Shown: one piece after another, positions 1-8,605 of the stretch | How positions within the stretch are numbered: the first letter of the stretch is position 1 | Layout: each line of letters starts with the position of its first letter | Notes under the pieces: model-generated | What the model was told of the DNA's origin: nothing | Database searches by the model: none | What the model saw: only the letters and a program-made list of their open reading frames with translations | Translations under genes and position numbers: made by a program | NCBI RefSeq assembly: GCF_000698575.1 | Contig: NZ_JFHD01000037.1 | Location: 1-42,591 of the forward strand | Direction: 5' to 3' | Length of the DNA: 42,591 nt | Origin: Caballeronia zhejiangensis | GTDB taxonomy: Bacteria; Pseudomonadota; Gammaproteobacteria; Burkholderiales; Burkholderiaceae

Positions 1-34
1 CGGGGAAATTTACTTCGACGAAAATGAGGAGTAT

Positions 35-1462
35 CTATCCGACGCTGACAGCGGGCGTCGCGAGGTAATGCATGAACTGCTCGAAGCGCATCTGCGTCAG
101 CGGTAAATCGCGAAGTCGATCATTGATAGTCTGTCGATGTTCGGGCTGCGCAAGCACCGCGTAGAGATCACTGAAGTTCAGCTCTTTCAACGCGATCGCT
201 TGGTTGGTTGCTGGGTCGAAGAGTTCCACCGACAACTCCAACAGCATCTCGCGATACGCGGTCAGATGGTTCACAACGGAGATGCCCATCAGCACGGGCG
301 TCACACTGTTTTCAACCTGCTCACCGATCCCTGCTGATCCTCCGCTTCCTTTTGCCAGAAACTCCAGCGCGGTCCACCAATTCACGAGTTTGTTCTCGAA
401 ACTTGTCGTATCCGCGCCGGTACGATAGAGGCGGAAGGCAGCGAGCACACGTTCCCGCCCCTCGGATGCGAAGCGCTCGCCGGTGACCAAGCGACCGACG
501 TTTTGAGCAAATACGTCTAGTTCCGCTGCGCTGATCGAAGACTGAGGGTTCGGAACCACCTTGGGAATCGGCAGCAATCGTAGATCACCCCCTGTCGCCG
601 GCGCGATGACGAACTGGTCGGACACCGTAATGTTGGCGCGGTCGTACTCGAATCGCACCAGATCAAGGACGCGATTGATGCGCTCATGGAGCAGTTGACC
701 GGCGGTACGCGCGTCGATCGCGTCGGCTTCACCTTGGGCGAAGAGCCGATGCCCCTGTTCTTTCATGCCGGGGAAAACCGAGACGCCCTCAGGTGCGCCC
801 TGATGGAACGCGATGTCGCCGATCTTCGCGGGAAAGGACCTTGAGTCGGTCACGCCGTCGATCGCAAAGCTTGCGCGCCACGTCCGCCTCTCATCAGTAA
901 TAAACCGCGTGAGCAGATCAAACTTCTTGGCGAACACGTAAGCTTTCTTCGGGGGCTTCAGCGGAACGAGCACTTGCCGATAGAGCTGAAACAGTCCCTC
1001 AATGCTCTGGCCTCGGGCAATGAGCCGACTGATCAGGCTCCCGGTAAGCGATCGGATCTCTTGGAATCGATCGGACTCTGGGCGCGTGTCTGGGGCCAGT
1101 GTGGCGTCTTTAAGCCCACGGATCACCTCGTCAACGTAGTGCTGATGCAGCAGATGCAAATATTCGCGCAGATGCGATTCGAGCAACGCACGCCCTTTTT
1201 CGAAGGCACCCTTGTCCGCCTTGTCACCGAAGGACTTGGCAAGCAACGCTCCAATATTTCGCGTTGCGTCCTTGAAGACCGGCCGCGTCAGGACTGCCTC
1301 GTTCTCGAGGATGCCAATCGCCTCCCGCGCGACCATCCGGACATCCGCAGTGCTCGCGTGAGACAAATTCATGAGGCGCGTGAGCTCTTCAAGGATATTA
1401 CCGCGTGCATGACGCGCACCCGGTGTGAGTCCAGCGAATAGGCGTAGGTCATGTTGAACCAC
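35..1462 (-). CDS. Uncharacterised protein with a possible HEPN-like C-terminal region
   Basis: This 475-residue protein is not recognised as a whole. Its C-terminal third has an R-L-Y-R-T-G stretch followed by a helix containing NWWTALEFLAKG (about residues 364-375), which resembles the arrangement in Apea-like HEPN domains; no clear RX4-6H motif was found, so this is weak. The start is uncertain. The GTG at 1462 has no convincing ribosome binding site, and a second reading frame directly upstream (ATG about 1530, containing KHDPRIAKFPLTREQ) runs into it and stops at 1369. That pattern could mean a frameshifted N-terminus or just a shadow frame. It lies downstream of the integrase module, on the same strand but separated by about 400 bases and a hairpin. 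Coding in this frame is convincing by length; the function is unknown. Confidence 0.6.
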   Translation of the reverse strand: MVQHDLRLFAGLTPGARHARGNILEELTRLMNLSHASTADVRMVAREAIGILENEAVLTRPVFKDATRNIGALLAKSFGDKADKGAFEKGRALLESHLREYLHLLHQHYVDEVIRGLKDATLAPDTRPESDRFQEIRSLTGSLISRLIARGQSIEGLFQLYRQVLVPLKPPKKAYVFAKKFDLLTRFITDERRTWRASFAIDGVTDSRSFPAKIGDIAFHQGAPEGVSVFPGMKEQGHRLFAQGEADAIDARTAGQLLHERINRVLDLVRFEYDRANITVSDQFVIAPATGGDLRLLPIPKVVPNPQSSISAAELDVFAQNVGRLVTGERFASEGRERVLAAFRLYRTGADTTSFENKLVNWWTALEFLAKGSGGSAGIGEQVENSVTPVLMGISVVNHLTAYREMLLELSVELFDPATNQAIALKELNFSDLYAVLAQPEHRQTINDRLRDLPLTQMRFEQFMHYLATPAVSVG

Positions 1463-1747
1463 ACGCTCACAAACACGGACTGTTCGCGGGTCAGCGGAAA
1501 TTTTGCTATTCTCGGATCGTGCTTCATGCGTTCAGTCGGTTTTTTTGCCTCTCGTCGAGCGGCGAACACTTGCGTCGTTTTGCCCGCACGGCGAGGTCGG
1601 TTTCGGTTGACCAGGGAACTTTGGGCGGTTAGAGTACGTCCTACCCAAGCAAGCCCGTCTGGCAGTTGTTGACGGCACGGTTACTAAGGGGTCAGGGGTG
1701 TGGGTCTGGGCGGTGTCCCGCTACATTTTCTGTTCCCCAACCCTTTC

Positions 1748-1773
1748 AAAGGCCCGCCAATCGGCGGGCCTTT
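1748..1773 (+). terminator. Rho-independent terminator hairpin
   Basis: A perfect 11-bp stem (AAAGGCCCGCC paired with GGCGGGCCTTT) with a 4-base loop AATC is followed by one more T on the plus strand. The minus-strand side ends in TTTGAAAG, so it may act in both directions. It lies about 100 bases past the stop of the leftward integrase gene and probably ends that transcript. Confidence 0.7.
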
Positions 1774-1870
1774 TGCATTTGTTGGATGAAATTGTGCCAG
1801 AACGAGGGCAACGCGGAGGGCCGTTTCGACACGCCTCTCTCTGCTGTCCGCCGTGAAACAGACGCAAGCG

Positions 1871-3835
1871 TCATGGCGCAGCCCCTTTGGTTTTCCGTTG
1901 GTAGTAGCCGGCGATCTCTTCCAGCATCCGCTTCTTTTCCGCCTGCACGTAAATCGTCGTCGTTTGCAGGGAGGCATGACCGAGCACCTTCTGCACCACA
2001 TCGACCGGGACCTCGTCGGCGACGGACTGGGTGCCGAAGGTGTGCCTGAATGCATGCGCGTTGACCTGGCCGAGCCGCATCCGGTCTTCCGGATCAAGCG
2101 TGTCCATGGTCTCAACCAGCTCGTTCAACATCCGGCAGATCAACCGGTTCAGGCCATCGGCCGTGTAACCCGCCTCGTTCGACTGGATGGGTCCGAGGCC
2201 TTGCCCCGCCCGATGCCGTTGCTTCGATGCTTCGGTCCAAGGAATGAAGATCGGCGCGATCAAGGGTCCGCGCGGGACATCACCCTCGATGTCCGCGTCG
2301 AACAGCTTCCGTCGATCCGCCCAATGCGCGCGCAGGGCGTCGAGTGTCGCGGCACTCACCGGAACCGTTCGCTCGCGCTGCCCCTTGCCGACGACGGTCA
2401 GTTCCCACACCGGTCGATCGAGCGTCCCGTAAATCGATGATTTCAAACTGTCGCACCGGGCGTTCGCCGCTTCTTCACGTCGTAGGCCAGAGTCGCCCAA
2501 CAGTAAAATTGCCGCCCGCACGGCGCGCCACTGAACGGCGCCTTGGTCAGCCGAACGCGCATCCAACTCGACCCGCAGCTTGCGCCACAACGCGGCCGGC
2601 AAAGCGCGCTCGATTTTCATGGGGCTCGCGCGCTTGACCACCACCGGATCGTTGACCGCCTTCCAGGGATTGCCGGCCAGATATCGCACATCGACCCACC
2701 AGGCGAAGGCGGTGCGAAGCGCCCGAACGGCATAGCGCTGCGAGTCGGCCGACAGCGATGCCTTGCCATCAGCCGTGGCGGAGCTTGACGAGGCGAAGGG
2801 CCGCCAGCGCGGCGAGTGCCGCGCGAAGCGCTCGCCCACGAAGCGCGGATCGGGATCCTTCAGGAAGTCCTTGTATGCCTCGCAGTCATCGACCCGCAGA
2901 TCGCTCAGCGCCTTGCCGCGCAACACCACCGCCCACAACAGGAAGCGTTCCAACACCTTGGTATAAGCCCGCAGTGTTTTCGGCTGATCCCGAAAGCGAT
3001 TCAGATACGCGCGCACCGCATCGAGGTCGTGGTTCGCCTGGATGTAGCAGAACGCGGTGGAGCGGTTTTCACCCTTCGCGCCGGACAGCGCGTGCGGCAC
3101 CGCCAACCGTTCCAGCGGCCCCAGCGTGAGTCGACCGGGTTGCTTCCCCTCCCTGCGCTCGCTCGCAAAATCCGGCACCACCTCGACGAGCTCGTCCGCG
3201 ACCAGCGGCACGCCATCGTGCTCTGCCGAGTCGACGTCGAGGTCGACCGTGAGCTGCAGGGCCGCCTGCTGCTTGCGCAGCCAGCTGACGATCGCCCGCG
3301 CCCGACCGCGACCGATGCGCGGGATCGAGCGCCACCAGCTGGGCCCTCGCCGGTTGCAGAATGCGACCAGCTCACCGAGCGTCGTGATCCCCTCCCCTTT
3401 CAGGCGCCGCGCAACGCGCGGACGCAACCACGCACCGATCGCGTGATCGGCGTGCGGCGCGGCCGCGGCGAGCTGCGCGGCCTCGGTGACCATGCGGAAC
3501 GTGACCGCGGTGAGCTTCGGCTGGCCGTGCTGCTTGATCGACGCGCGCAGGTGCTCGGCGAGTGCGGTCGAGCCGTGGGCTAGCGCGAGCTGCACCAGCG
3601 TGTCGCGCATGCCGGTGAGATAGCGCTCCATCGCCGCGGGCGTCGCCGCATGCGGATCCTCGTCCGGGTCGTAATAGGTGCGCGCGATGATCGCCGGCGC
3701 GATGCGCTGCACGTACGCGCGCAGCGCCGTGAAATCCTTGGTCGTGAAGCCGCGCGGGATCGCGACGTCGGCGACGTCGGTGACGGTGTTGCCGGAGAGA
3801 GTGCCTTTTCCGGAGGAGGCGCGACGCTCAGCCAT
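1871..3835 (-). CDS. Tyrosine recombinase (phage-type integrase), 654 aa
   Basis: A site-specific recombinase of the lambda-integrase family, expected to carry out integration, excision or dimer resolution through a covalent 3'-phosphotyrosine. All catalytic positions are visible: R452 in GLRREE, K484 in VVGKGQRE, H594 and R597 in HAFRH, H620 in LGHAS and the nucleophile Y629 in TTIYVQ. Residues 1-200 form an unusually long N-terminal extension containing a helix-hairpin-helix-like IPRIGRGRARAI segment (171-182), as in the large DUF3701-type plasmid and island integrases. A SAM-like core-binding region spans about 260-400. I chose the ATG at 3835 because the upstream gene ends at 3828, an 8-base overlap (ATGGCTGA) typical of translational coupling; the longer open frame to 4144 only runs through that gene. 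No attachment site could be identified. Confidence 0.9.
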   Translation of the reverse strand: MAERRASSGKGTLSGNTVTDVADVAIPRGFTTKDFTALRAYVQRIAPAIIARTYYDPDEDPHAATPAAMERYLTGMRDTLVQLALAHGSTALAEHLRASIKQHGQPKLTAVTFRMVTEAAQLAAAAPHADHAIGAWLRPRVARRLKGEGITTLGELVAFCNRRGPSWWRSIPRIGRGRARAIVSWLRKQQAALQLTVDLDVDSAEHDGVPLVADELVEVVPDFASERREGKQPGRLTLGPLERLAVPHALSGAKGENRSTAFCYIQANHDLDAVRAYLNRFRDQPKTLRAYTKVLERFLLWAVVLRGKALSDLRVDDCEAYKDFLKDPDPRFVGERFARHSPRWRPFASSSSATADGKASLSADSQRYAVRALRTAFAWWVDVRYLAGNPWKAVNDPVVVKRASPMKIERALPAALWRKLRVELDARSADQGAVQWRAVRAAILLLGDSGLRREEAANARCDSLKSSIYGTLDRPVWELTVVGKGQRERTVPVSAATLDALRAHWADRRKLFDADIEGDVPRGPLIAPIFIPWTEASKQRHRAGQGLGPIQSNEAGYTADGLNRLICRMLNELVETMDTLDPEDRMRLGQVNAHAFRHTFGTQSVADEVPVDVVQKVLGHASLQTTTIYVQAEKKRMLEEIAGYYQRKTKGAAP

Positions 3836-4544
3836 ATCCGCCCTCTGCGTCTTCATCGGGTTCGTCAGCGTCATCATCATCGTCGTCGCCGGGGCCCGCA
3901 TCGGTGTCGGCGTCGGAATCGGCGTCGTCAGCCCCGCCCATCTGCGGCATCCGATCCGCGTCCGGCGGACGGACGTGCACGCCGAGGTCGGCGAGTAGCG
4001 CGTGGGTCTCCGCGAGAAACACGTCGGGCCAGGTCGCGCACAGAAATTCGAAGGCCACGCGCGCGTCGCGCAGCACCTCGGCCAGTCGCGTGTTCTCCGC
4101 CGTGCGCGCGGTGACGTCGAAGTCAGTTTCGGCGCGCGCGCCATACATCACCCGCTGCACCAGCGCGACCGCCCCGTCATTGGCGATGCAGTCGATCACC
4201 GGGAGAAAACGCGTCTCTTTATATAGAGCGGCGCCGTAAGTCTCGGCGAGCGCGATCACGACCGCGAGTTCCATGCGCGTCGGCCTGAGCGGCAAGCCTC
4301 GCGGCAGCGATGGCACCGCGTGGTGGTGGGCCGTGAGCCCGGCAGCCGCAGCGGTGCGTTTCAACGTGATCGCCTCGTCGACGTTGAGCACGACGCGGGC
4401 GACCGCGACGCTCGGCGCCTCGGTCGGCCAGCGGTGCGAATCGTCGTGATTCGGGTCGTGATCGAGGTGACGATCGGCGTCGGGCGAACCGTGTCGCGCG
4501 CGCTGGCCGTTTTTCTCGTCATCGTCTGCAAACCCTTGTGCCAC
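3828..4544 (-). CDS. Hypothetical protein with acidic tail, translationally coupled to the integrase
   Basis: This 238-residue protein precedes and overlaps the integrase gene, so the two form one operon. The GTG start at 4544 follows a strong GGGGAGG site. The N-terminus is rich in His and Asp (RHLDHDPNHDD). The middle (about 80-190) is a predicted mixed helical domain with no motif I recognise. The last 45 residues are strongly acidic, with a run of consecutive Asp residues near position 220. It could be an accessory or regulatory partner of the recombinase, since paired genes of this type often accompany large plasmid integrases, but that is inference from position only. Confidence 0.7.
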   Translation of the reverse strand: MAQGFADDDEKNGQRARHGSPDADRHLDHDPNHDDSHRWPTEAPSVAVARVVLNVDEAITLKRTAAAAGLTAHHHAVPSLPRGLPLRPTRMELAVVIALAETYGAALYKETRFLPVIDCIANDGAVALVQRVMYGARAETDFDVTARTAENTRLAEVLRDARVAFEFLCATWPDVFLAETHALLADLGVHVRPPDADRMPQMGGADDADSDADTDAGPGDDDDDDADEPDEDAEGGYG

Positions 4545-4605
4545 GGGCCCTCCCCTGTCGCGCGTCTTGGAACAACGCCGATTTTACTCTTGAAACGCTA
4601 TCCCG

Positions 4606-4635
4606 ATAATAGACATTATAAGGATTGCCAATCAA
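4606..4635 (-). promoter_or_regulatory. Candidate promoter of the integrase operon
   Basis: On the minus strand, upstream of the GTG at 4544, TTGATT (4635-4630) and TATTAT (4611-4606) are separated by 18 bases, and a perfect TATAAT lies at 4620-4615. Either hexamer could be the -10 element. The segment is AT-rich compared with its surroundings. Confidence 0.4.
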
Positions 4636-4884
4636 AACTAGTGTGGCCGTGTTTCGATTGTCACCGCGGCTAATGAATGCTTGAAGGCAGCACAGCTGAG
4701 GGTACACGCATACGCGCGGCACCGTGCGGTCTTCCATGTTCGCTGACGACGCCCGATCAGGGGCACGAACTTGCGGATCGCGGTGTTCGTCGATATGTGG
4801 AGCAGGTGCGACACGCCCAGGCTCTCGGGCGTGTCGATCGTGAGTTGTGACGAACCTTCTCAGCCGAACCTTCCAGCCACTGCC

Positions 4885-5254
4885 TCAGCTCAACGACCGT
4901 AGAGGACTGGACCTCGCCCGCGGATTTTGCACAACGCTGCGGGCGCTATGTCTGTTGAATGCGTCAGTGATTGCCTCTTCCATGCGACCGCCGGCAATCA
5001 AGCCATCATGCTTGGATTGCTCAATCAGGTGTTCAACTGTCGGGCCGCGCATCTGACCGTTACAGAGAATTCCTCGTCCTCGTCAGCTTCGATGTTGAAT
5101 AGATACAGCGACACTGTTTGGGTCGCATACACTCCCCGTCCGCGTAGGTTGAGAGATACTCCAGTCGTTCTAAGAAACGGGCGGCCACGCCCACGCCTAT
5201 TGCAAACTCCATTACCGCGGCAAAACGCTCCGGGGCCATGATTCTGAGATCCAT
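4885..5254 (-). pseudogene. Frameshifted remnant of a small unknown gene
   Basis: Three reading frames on the minus strand join into one protein-like string. It starts MDLRIMAPERFAAVMEF at 5254, after a possible AGGGA site. It then moves to the frame reading VYATQTVSLYLFNIEADEDE, and finally to the frame reading VEHLIEQSKHDGLIAGGRM, which ends at 4885. No single frame holds the whole string, so at least two indels are inferred. The original product would be about 120 residues and is not recognised. The family is unknown and the reconstruction is by eye. Confidence 0.4.
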
Positions 5255-5459
5255 TGCAATCCCTAAGTATAGGTGACGTGTTGACTACAGAGTCGCTTGG
5301 TATTCGGCGAGCGACTTCTCGATTCATGGTCGCAATGGTGAGGGTGAGTCGGAAATGGCGCGCCTCTCGGTAGCTGCCGAACACGACTAGTGTTCAGGGC
5401 GGCTGAATGTCCGAGGTGTCTGAGGCTGCGTGGATTGGCCGACGGAGTCGACCGTGTGT

Positions 5460-5810
5460 TCAAGTCGTCCAAGGTAGTTCGCTCCGCCTTCTCGCGGCGC
5501 AAGTGTCCGGCCATGAGTCGAACCGTGCGAGGCGCTGGGCGTCATCCGGATGCGTGATTCGCGGTCGAACGACCGCAAGCACGGCGCTATAGAACTCGTA
5601 CTTGTCGGTCTGCCAGGTCGTTGGTTCTGCATAGACCGAACGGGTCGGCCCCCAGAGCGACGCAATCGGTGATGCAGGCCAGGTTTTCGGTGACGGCGTT
5701 GCGAGCAACGGTGCCGCTTTACGCACGGCACTCGGATGGCTCACGAACGCTTCAGCAATCAGTTTCGCGCGCGTGAAGGCCGGTTGGAAGAAGCGCCGGC
5801 GCCCATTGCA
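5460..5810 (-). pseudogene. Protein-like open fragment without a proper start
   Basis: From just after a stop at 5811 the minus strand reads a coding-like string that begins NGRRRFFQPAFTRAKL, continues through EAFVSHPSAVRKAAPLL, and ends at 5460. The only internal start is a GTG at 5744 with no ribosome binding site. A short upstream frame (MAHLYDMDRPNNDRD, near 5926) may be the displaced N-terminus. I read this as the decayed body of an unknown gene; it may instead be noncoding. Confidence 0.25.
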
Positions 5811-6167
5811 CTAGATCTTCGACTGGACGACAGTCGTTACGTCGAGGGGCTTCGAATCTGCTCGTACCGACGGAGAATGGCGTCCCGATCGTTGTTTGGC
5901 CTGTCCATGTCGTATAAGTGAGCCATTCGAGTTGCTGCGTCGTTTTTTTGATTGCTCCGCCTGTGTATTGATAGTTACAAGTTCCGTAGCGAGAAATACG
6001 AACAGTCGTCGCGGCGGGTAGACCAAGTCCGTTTCGGCCCGAAGATGCTATGTGAAACGAATTTTTTCGAGAACGCTTCAAAAAACCGTGAAACATCGGC
6101 GCGCTTTCACGCTCTTGGCCCCACCGGGTAACGGTTTGGGGGGCCTGAGTATTTGCCCCAGACTGTT
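5811..6167. other. Stretch without a supported gene
   Basis: Open frames exist on both strands, including a 143-residue minus frame starting at 6183. None has a ribosome binding site or recognisable residue pattern, and that frame overlaps the end of the replication gene. I see no repeat or strong hairpin here. Confidence 0.3.
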
Positions 6168-7334
6168 TCACGCCCGCCGGCACAGCGCACGTAGCTTGCT
6201 GAGGTGCTCAGAGACGCTCATGGTCAGTTCTCGCGGGCGCGCGAGCGACGAGCGTTCAATCTCGCTCGGGCGATGAGCGACAGCCACATCAAGGTGCGAA
6301 TGGTTCGCACCCTCCTCGGGCGTGATCCTCCCTTCCGTGAGTGCTGCGACAAAGCCCACAGCCCACTGCCCTGCTGCACGACGCACCACGCCGTCCAGAA
6401 GGCTTTGGACAGTCAAAGTCGTACCGGCATCGGCAACCGTGTAGCGCATTTTGCGGCCGGGGTCGAGGAACGACTGGCCGTCAAGCGCGCGCACAGTCAC
6501 GTCAGCGTTTGCTCGCGCCCGGTCGGCTTCTCGTACGAGAGCCAGTGTCTCGGCCTTCGCGCGCAGCTGGTGGCCGAAGTCGGTGGTGCTCGATAGAAGC
6601 GTGCGCAGGTAGTTGATCGGGCGCTTGGCTTGCCGCAAGTGCGGCCAGCAGACTTCCACGACATCGGACAGACGCTTGCCGGACTCGCGGGCTTCGCGCA
6701 TCAGTTTAAAAATCAAGAAATCCAAAAAGCCCAGGGACCGCAGACGCTGGAGGTCCTGCGGGACGTGCCCCGGTTGTCTCTTTTGAAAAGCGTTAGGGTT
6801 TAGATCCTTAGTATTAGCACCGTCTGCCACATTGGCAGACGGATGCGCAAAACGTTGCGAAACCACAAGCGCATCCTGCTCCTCCTGCGGGTGGCCTGTG
6901 GTCTCCTCGCGGGTGTCTTCGATCAGTCCGAGAAGCATCGTAGCCTTGGGCGTGAGATGCAGATAGGCGCGTCCGAACAATCCTGCTTCGACGTAGCGAC
7001 GCTGCGCGGGGCGCTCGATCAGGCCCGCTTGCTCCAGATCGGCAAGGCTGCGATAGAAGGTGCGCTCGGACTGCATGGCGCGTTCGCTAAGAAGTGTGCG
7101 ACGGGCAAAGATTTCAGCGAAGGGCTTTTGCGCATCGACGGTCCGTGCCAGTGCGGCGAGTACTGCTCGCGCCCGGGTGGAGATGCCGTCGAGCTGAGCC
7201 GCTCGATGAACCGCGCGAAGGATAACCCAAGGCAGATTCGTATTGTCTGTAGAAAAGGCATGGGTTTCAGAAGGGTGTGAGTCACCCTCGCCAGCCGCAC
7301 AGGGTGCGAACGCGATACGCATGTCAGCGTCCAT
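6168..7334 (-). CDS. Plasmid replication initiator, winged-helix type
   Basis: A 388-residue protein that probably binds the replication origin and starts plasmid replication. The N-terminal half (about residues 35-135) shows a winged-helix pattern: helices around RAVLAALARTVD, a recognition region SERTFYRSLADLEQAGLIER, then a short wing. This fits the helix-turn-helix initiators found beside parAB on betaproteobacterial plasmids. A second helical region (about 185-280) contains FLDFLIFKLMREARESGKR. The start is ambiguous. The ATG at 7334 has no ribosome binding site, while the ATG at 7322 has a GGA seven bases upstream and would leave the 19-base palindrome at 7330-7348 entirely in front of the gene. 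It follows parA-parB on the same strand but is separated from parB by a terminator, so it likely has its own promoter. No iterons were seen. Confidence 0.65.
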   Translation of the reverse strand: MDADMRIAFAPCAAGEGDSHPSETHAFSTDNTNLPWVILRAVHRAAQLDGISTRARAVLAALARTVDAQKPFAEIFARRTLLSERAMQSERTFYRSLADLEQAGLIERPAQRRYVEAGLFGRAYLHLTPKATMLLGLIEDTREETTGHPQEEQDALVVSQRFAHPSANVADGANTKDLNPNAFQKRQPGHVPQDLQRLRSLGFLDFLIFKLMREARESGKRLSDVVEVCWPHLRQAKRPINYLRTLLSSTTDFGHQLRAKAETLALVREADRARANADVTVRALDGQSFLDPGRKMRYTVADAGTTLTVQSLLDGVVRRAAGQWAVGFVAALTEGRITPEEGANHSHLDVAVAHRPSEIERSSLARPRELTMSVSEHLSKLRALCRRA

Positions 7335-7348
7335 TTTCAGAAAATGGA
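7330..7348. promoter_or_regulatory. Perfect palindrome at the start of the replication gene
   Basis: TCCATTTTC, one central A, then GAAAATGGA: two 9-base arms in perfect inverted symmetry. It covers the first possible start codon of the replication gene and lies just upstream of the second one at 7322. Its position suggests an operator for self-repression of rep. Confidence 0.5.
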
Positions 7349-7462
7349 TGGAATTAACTTGACTGACTTTCGCGTTGCGCTACACTCCGAGTTGTCTAGG
7401 CTCTTTACCGATTTCCAGTCGGTGAGTGTCGCGGGGCGCGGTTTCCAGCCAAGCCCTCATTC
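7349..7462. other. Control or origin region between rep and the parB terminator
   Basis: This short gene-free stretch upstream of rep includes a weak hairpin (ACCGA and TCGGT around 7408-7424). No iteron-like direct repeats or AT-rich tract were seen, so an origin here is only a positional guess. Confidence 0.25.
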
Positions 7463-7492
7463 AAAAGCCTTCGGTTGGCGCCGAAGGCTTTT
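7463..7492 (-). terminator. Rho-independent terminator of the parAB operon
   Basis: A 12-bp perfect stem (AAAAGCCTTCGG with CCGAAGGCTTTT) has a 6-base loop and ends in TTTT on the minus strand. It lies about 70 bases after the parB stop. The plus-strand side also ends in T residues, so it may be bidirectional. Confidence 0.8.
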
Positions 7493-7564
7493 GTCTTTTC
7501 TGGTCCCTACATTTCAGGCCCTCGATGTATCGTCGGGTTTCCCGACAGCAATAAAATCAAACAC

Positions 7565-8605
7565 TTACGCTTTTGCTTCCGCGCGCGACTTGGCGATGGT
7601 CTCGAGATGCTCGCGGATCACCTTCTGAACTTCAGCCGCTTCGGCTTCGTCCTTGAACTCCAAGCGCATGACGTTTTTTACGAGTCGGACGTCGCACCAC
7701 GTGGTCTTGCCTGCCTTGATCTTGAATGTCTCGGGTGTTGCAGCGGGCTTAGCCGGCGCGTCGGTGGCTCGCGCGTATTTCACGGTCTGCCCTTGATCGA
7801 GCTTTTTCTCTGCCAGGAGTTTGACCGCGGCAATTACACGCTGGCCTTTCCCCGCCTCTGTTAGTCCAGCGAGTTCTTTGACCGCACTGCTTCCGATCAT
7901 CGACTTGTTCGCCTCGATCACAGAAAGCGCTTCCGCCGGCAGACGGTCGAACGCGAAAAGTTCGCTCACGAATTGCTTGCTCAATCCCGCGCGCTCGGCG
8001 ACCTCTGTCTGCGACAGACCAGCGTGACCTTCCTGGAATCGCTTCAGCCCGACGTACTTCTCGTAGTCGGTCAGGTCGGACTGCATCAGGTTGGCGAAGA
8101 ACGCGCCGGTGGTTGCCTCGACCTCGTCGTCCGCGGTGCCCAACACGCAACGGATCGTAGGTTTGCCGAGGTCCTTATGAGCGTCCCAGCGATGATGGCC
8201 GGACCAGATGTCCCACTCTCCATCAGCGCGCGGCAGCACCACGACCGGATGCACGAGCTTGTTGTGTCGCAGGTTCTCGCGCAACTCCGCGTATTTCTCA
8301 GGAGCCATATACCGACGACGCCCGGCGACCTCGTGAAGCTTCTCGACGGGTAACTCCCAAGCCTCACCGGAGGGTGCTGCAGATTCCAGAGCCTGGATGC
8401 GGGCTAGGGCGTCGGCGAGCTTGCTCTCAGCTTGCGCACGCCTCTCGTCGGACTCGAGAATCCGATTCTGGGCGTTAAGCAGGCGTCCCGGTGACGTCCG
8501 GGCGGCTTCTGGCACAGGAGTGTTGGATGGTGGGCTCGGAGGTGATGACGATCCAGAATCGGGTACCGTCATCTTGTCGAACAACCGATCCTTAAACCGC
8601 GACAT
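7565..8605 (-). CDS. parB: ParB partition protein, parS-binding
   Basis: A 346-residue ParB/Spo0J-family protein that binds parS centromere sites and works with ParA to segregate the plasmid. Residues 1-75 are a low-complexity and coiled-coil leader rich in Ser and Pro. The ParB N-domain follows (about 82-175), with PVVVLPRADGEWDIWSGHHRW. Its GHHRW takes the place of the CTP-binding GERR motif of chromosomal ParB, as in several plasmid relatives. The DNA-binding helix-turn-helix is LSQTEVAERAGLSKQFVSEL (198-217). The C-terminal part (about 295-345) is probably the dimer or accessory domain. The start at 8605 is chosen from a GGGAGG site six bases upstream. The gene overlaps the end of parA by 14 bases, so the two are coupled. 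Confidence 0.93.
   Translation of the reverse strand: MSRFKDRLFDKMTVPDSGSSSPPSPPSNTPVPEAARTSPGRLLNAQNRILESDERRAQAESKLADALARIQALESAAPSGEAWELPVEKLHEVAGRRRYMAPEKYAELRENLRHNKLVHPVVVLPRADGEWDIWSGHHRWDAHKDLGKPTIRCVLGTADDEVEATTGAFFANLMQSDLTDYEKYVGLKRFQEGHAGLSQTEVAERAGLSKQFVSELFAFDRLPAEALSVIEANKSMIGSSAVKELAGLTEAGKGQRVIAAVKLLAEKKLDQGQTVKYARATDAPAKPAATPETFKIKAGKTTWCDVRLVKNVMRLEFKDEAEAAEVQKVIREHLETIAKSRAEAKA

Noticed and set aside
1748..1773. Attachment site or recombination core next to the integrase
   Set aside because: The perfect hairpin is explained as a terminator; no second copy of the sequence is visible to act as an attachment partner.
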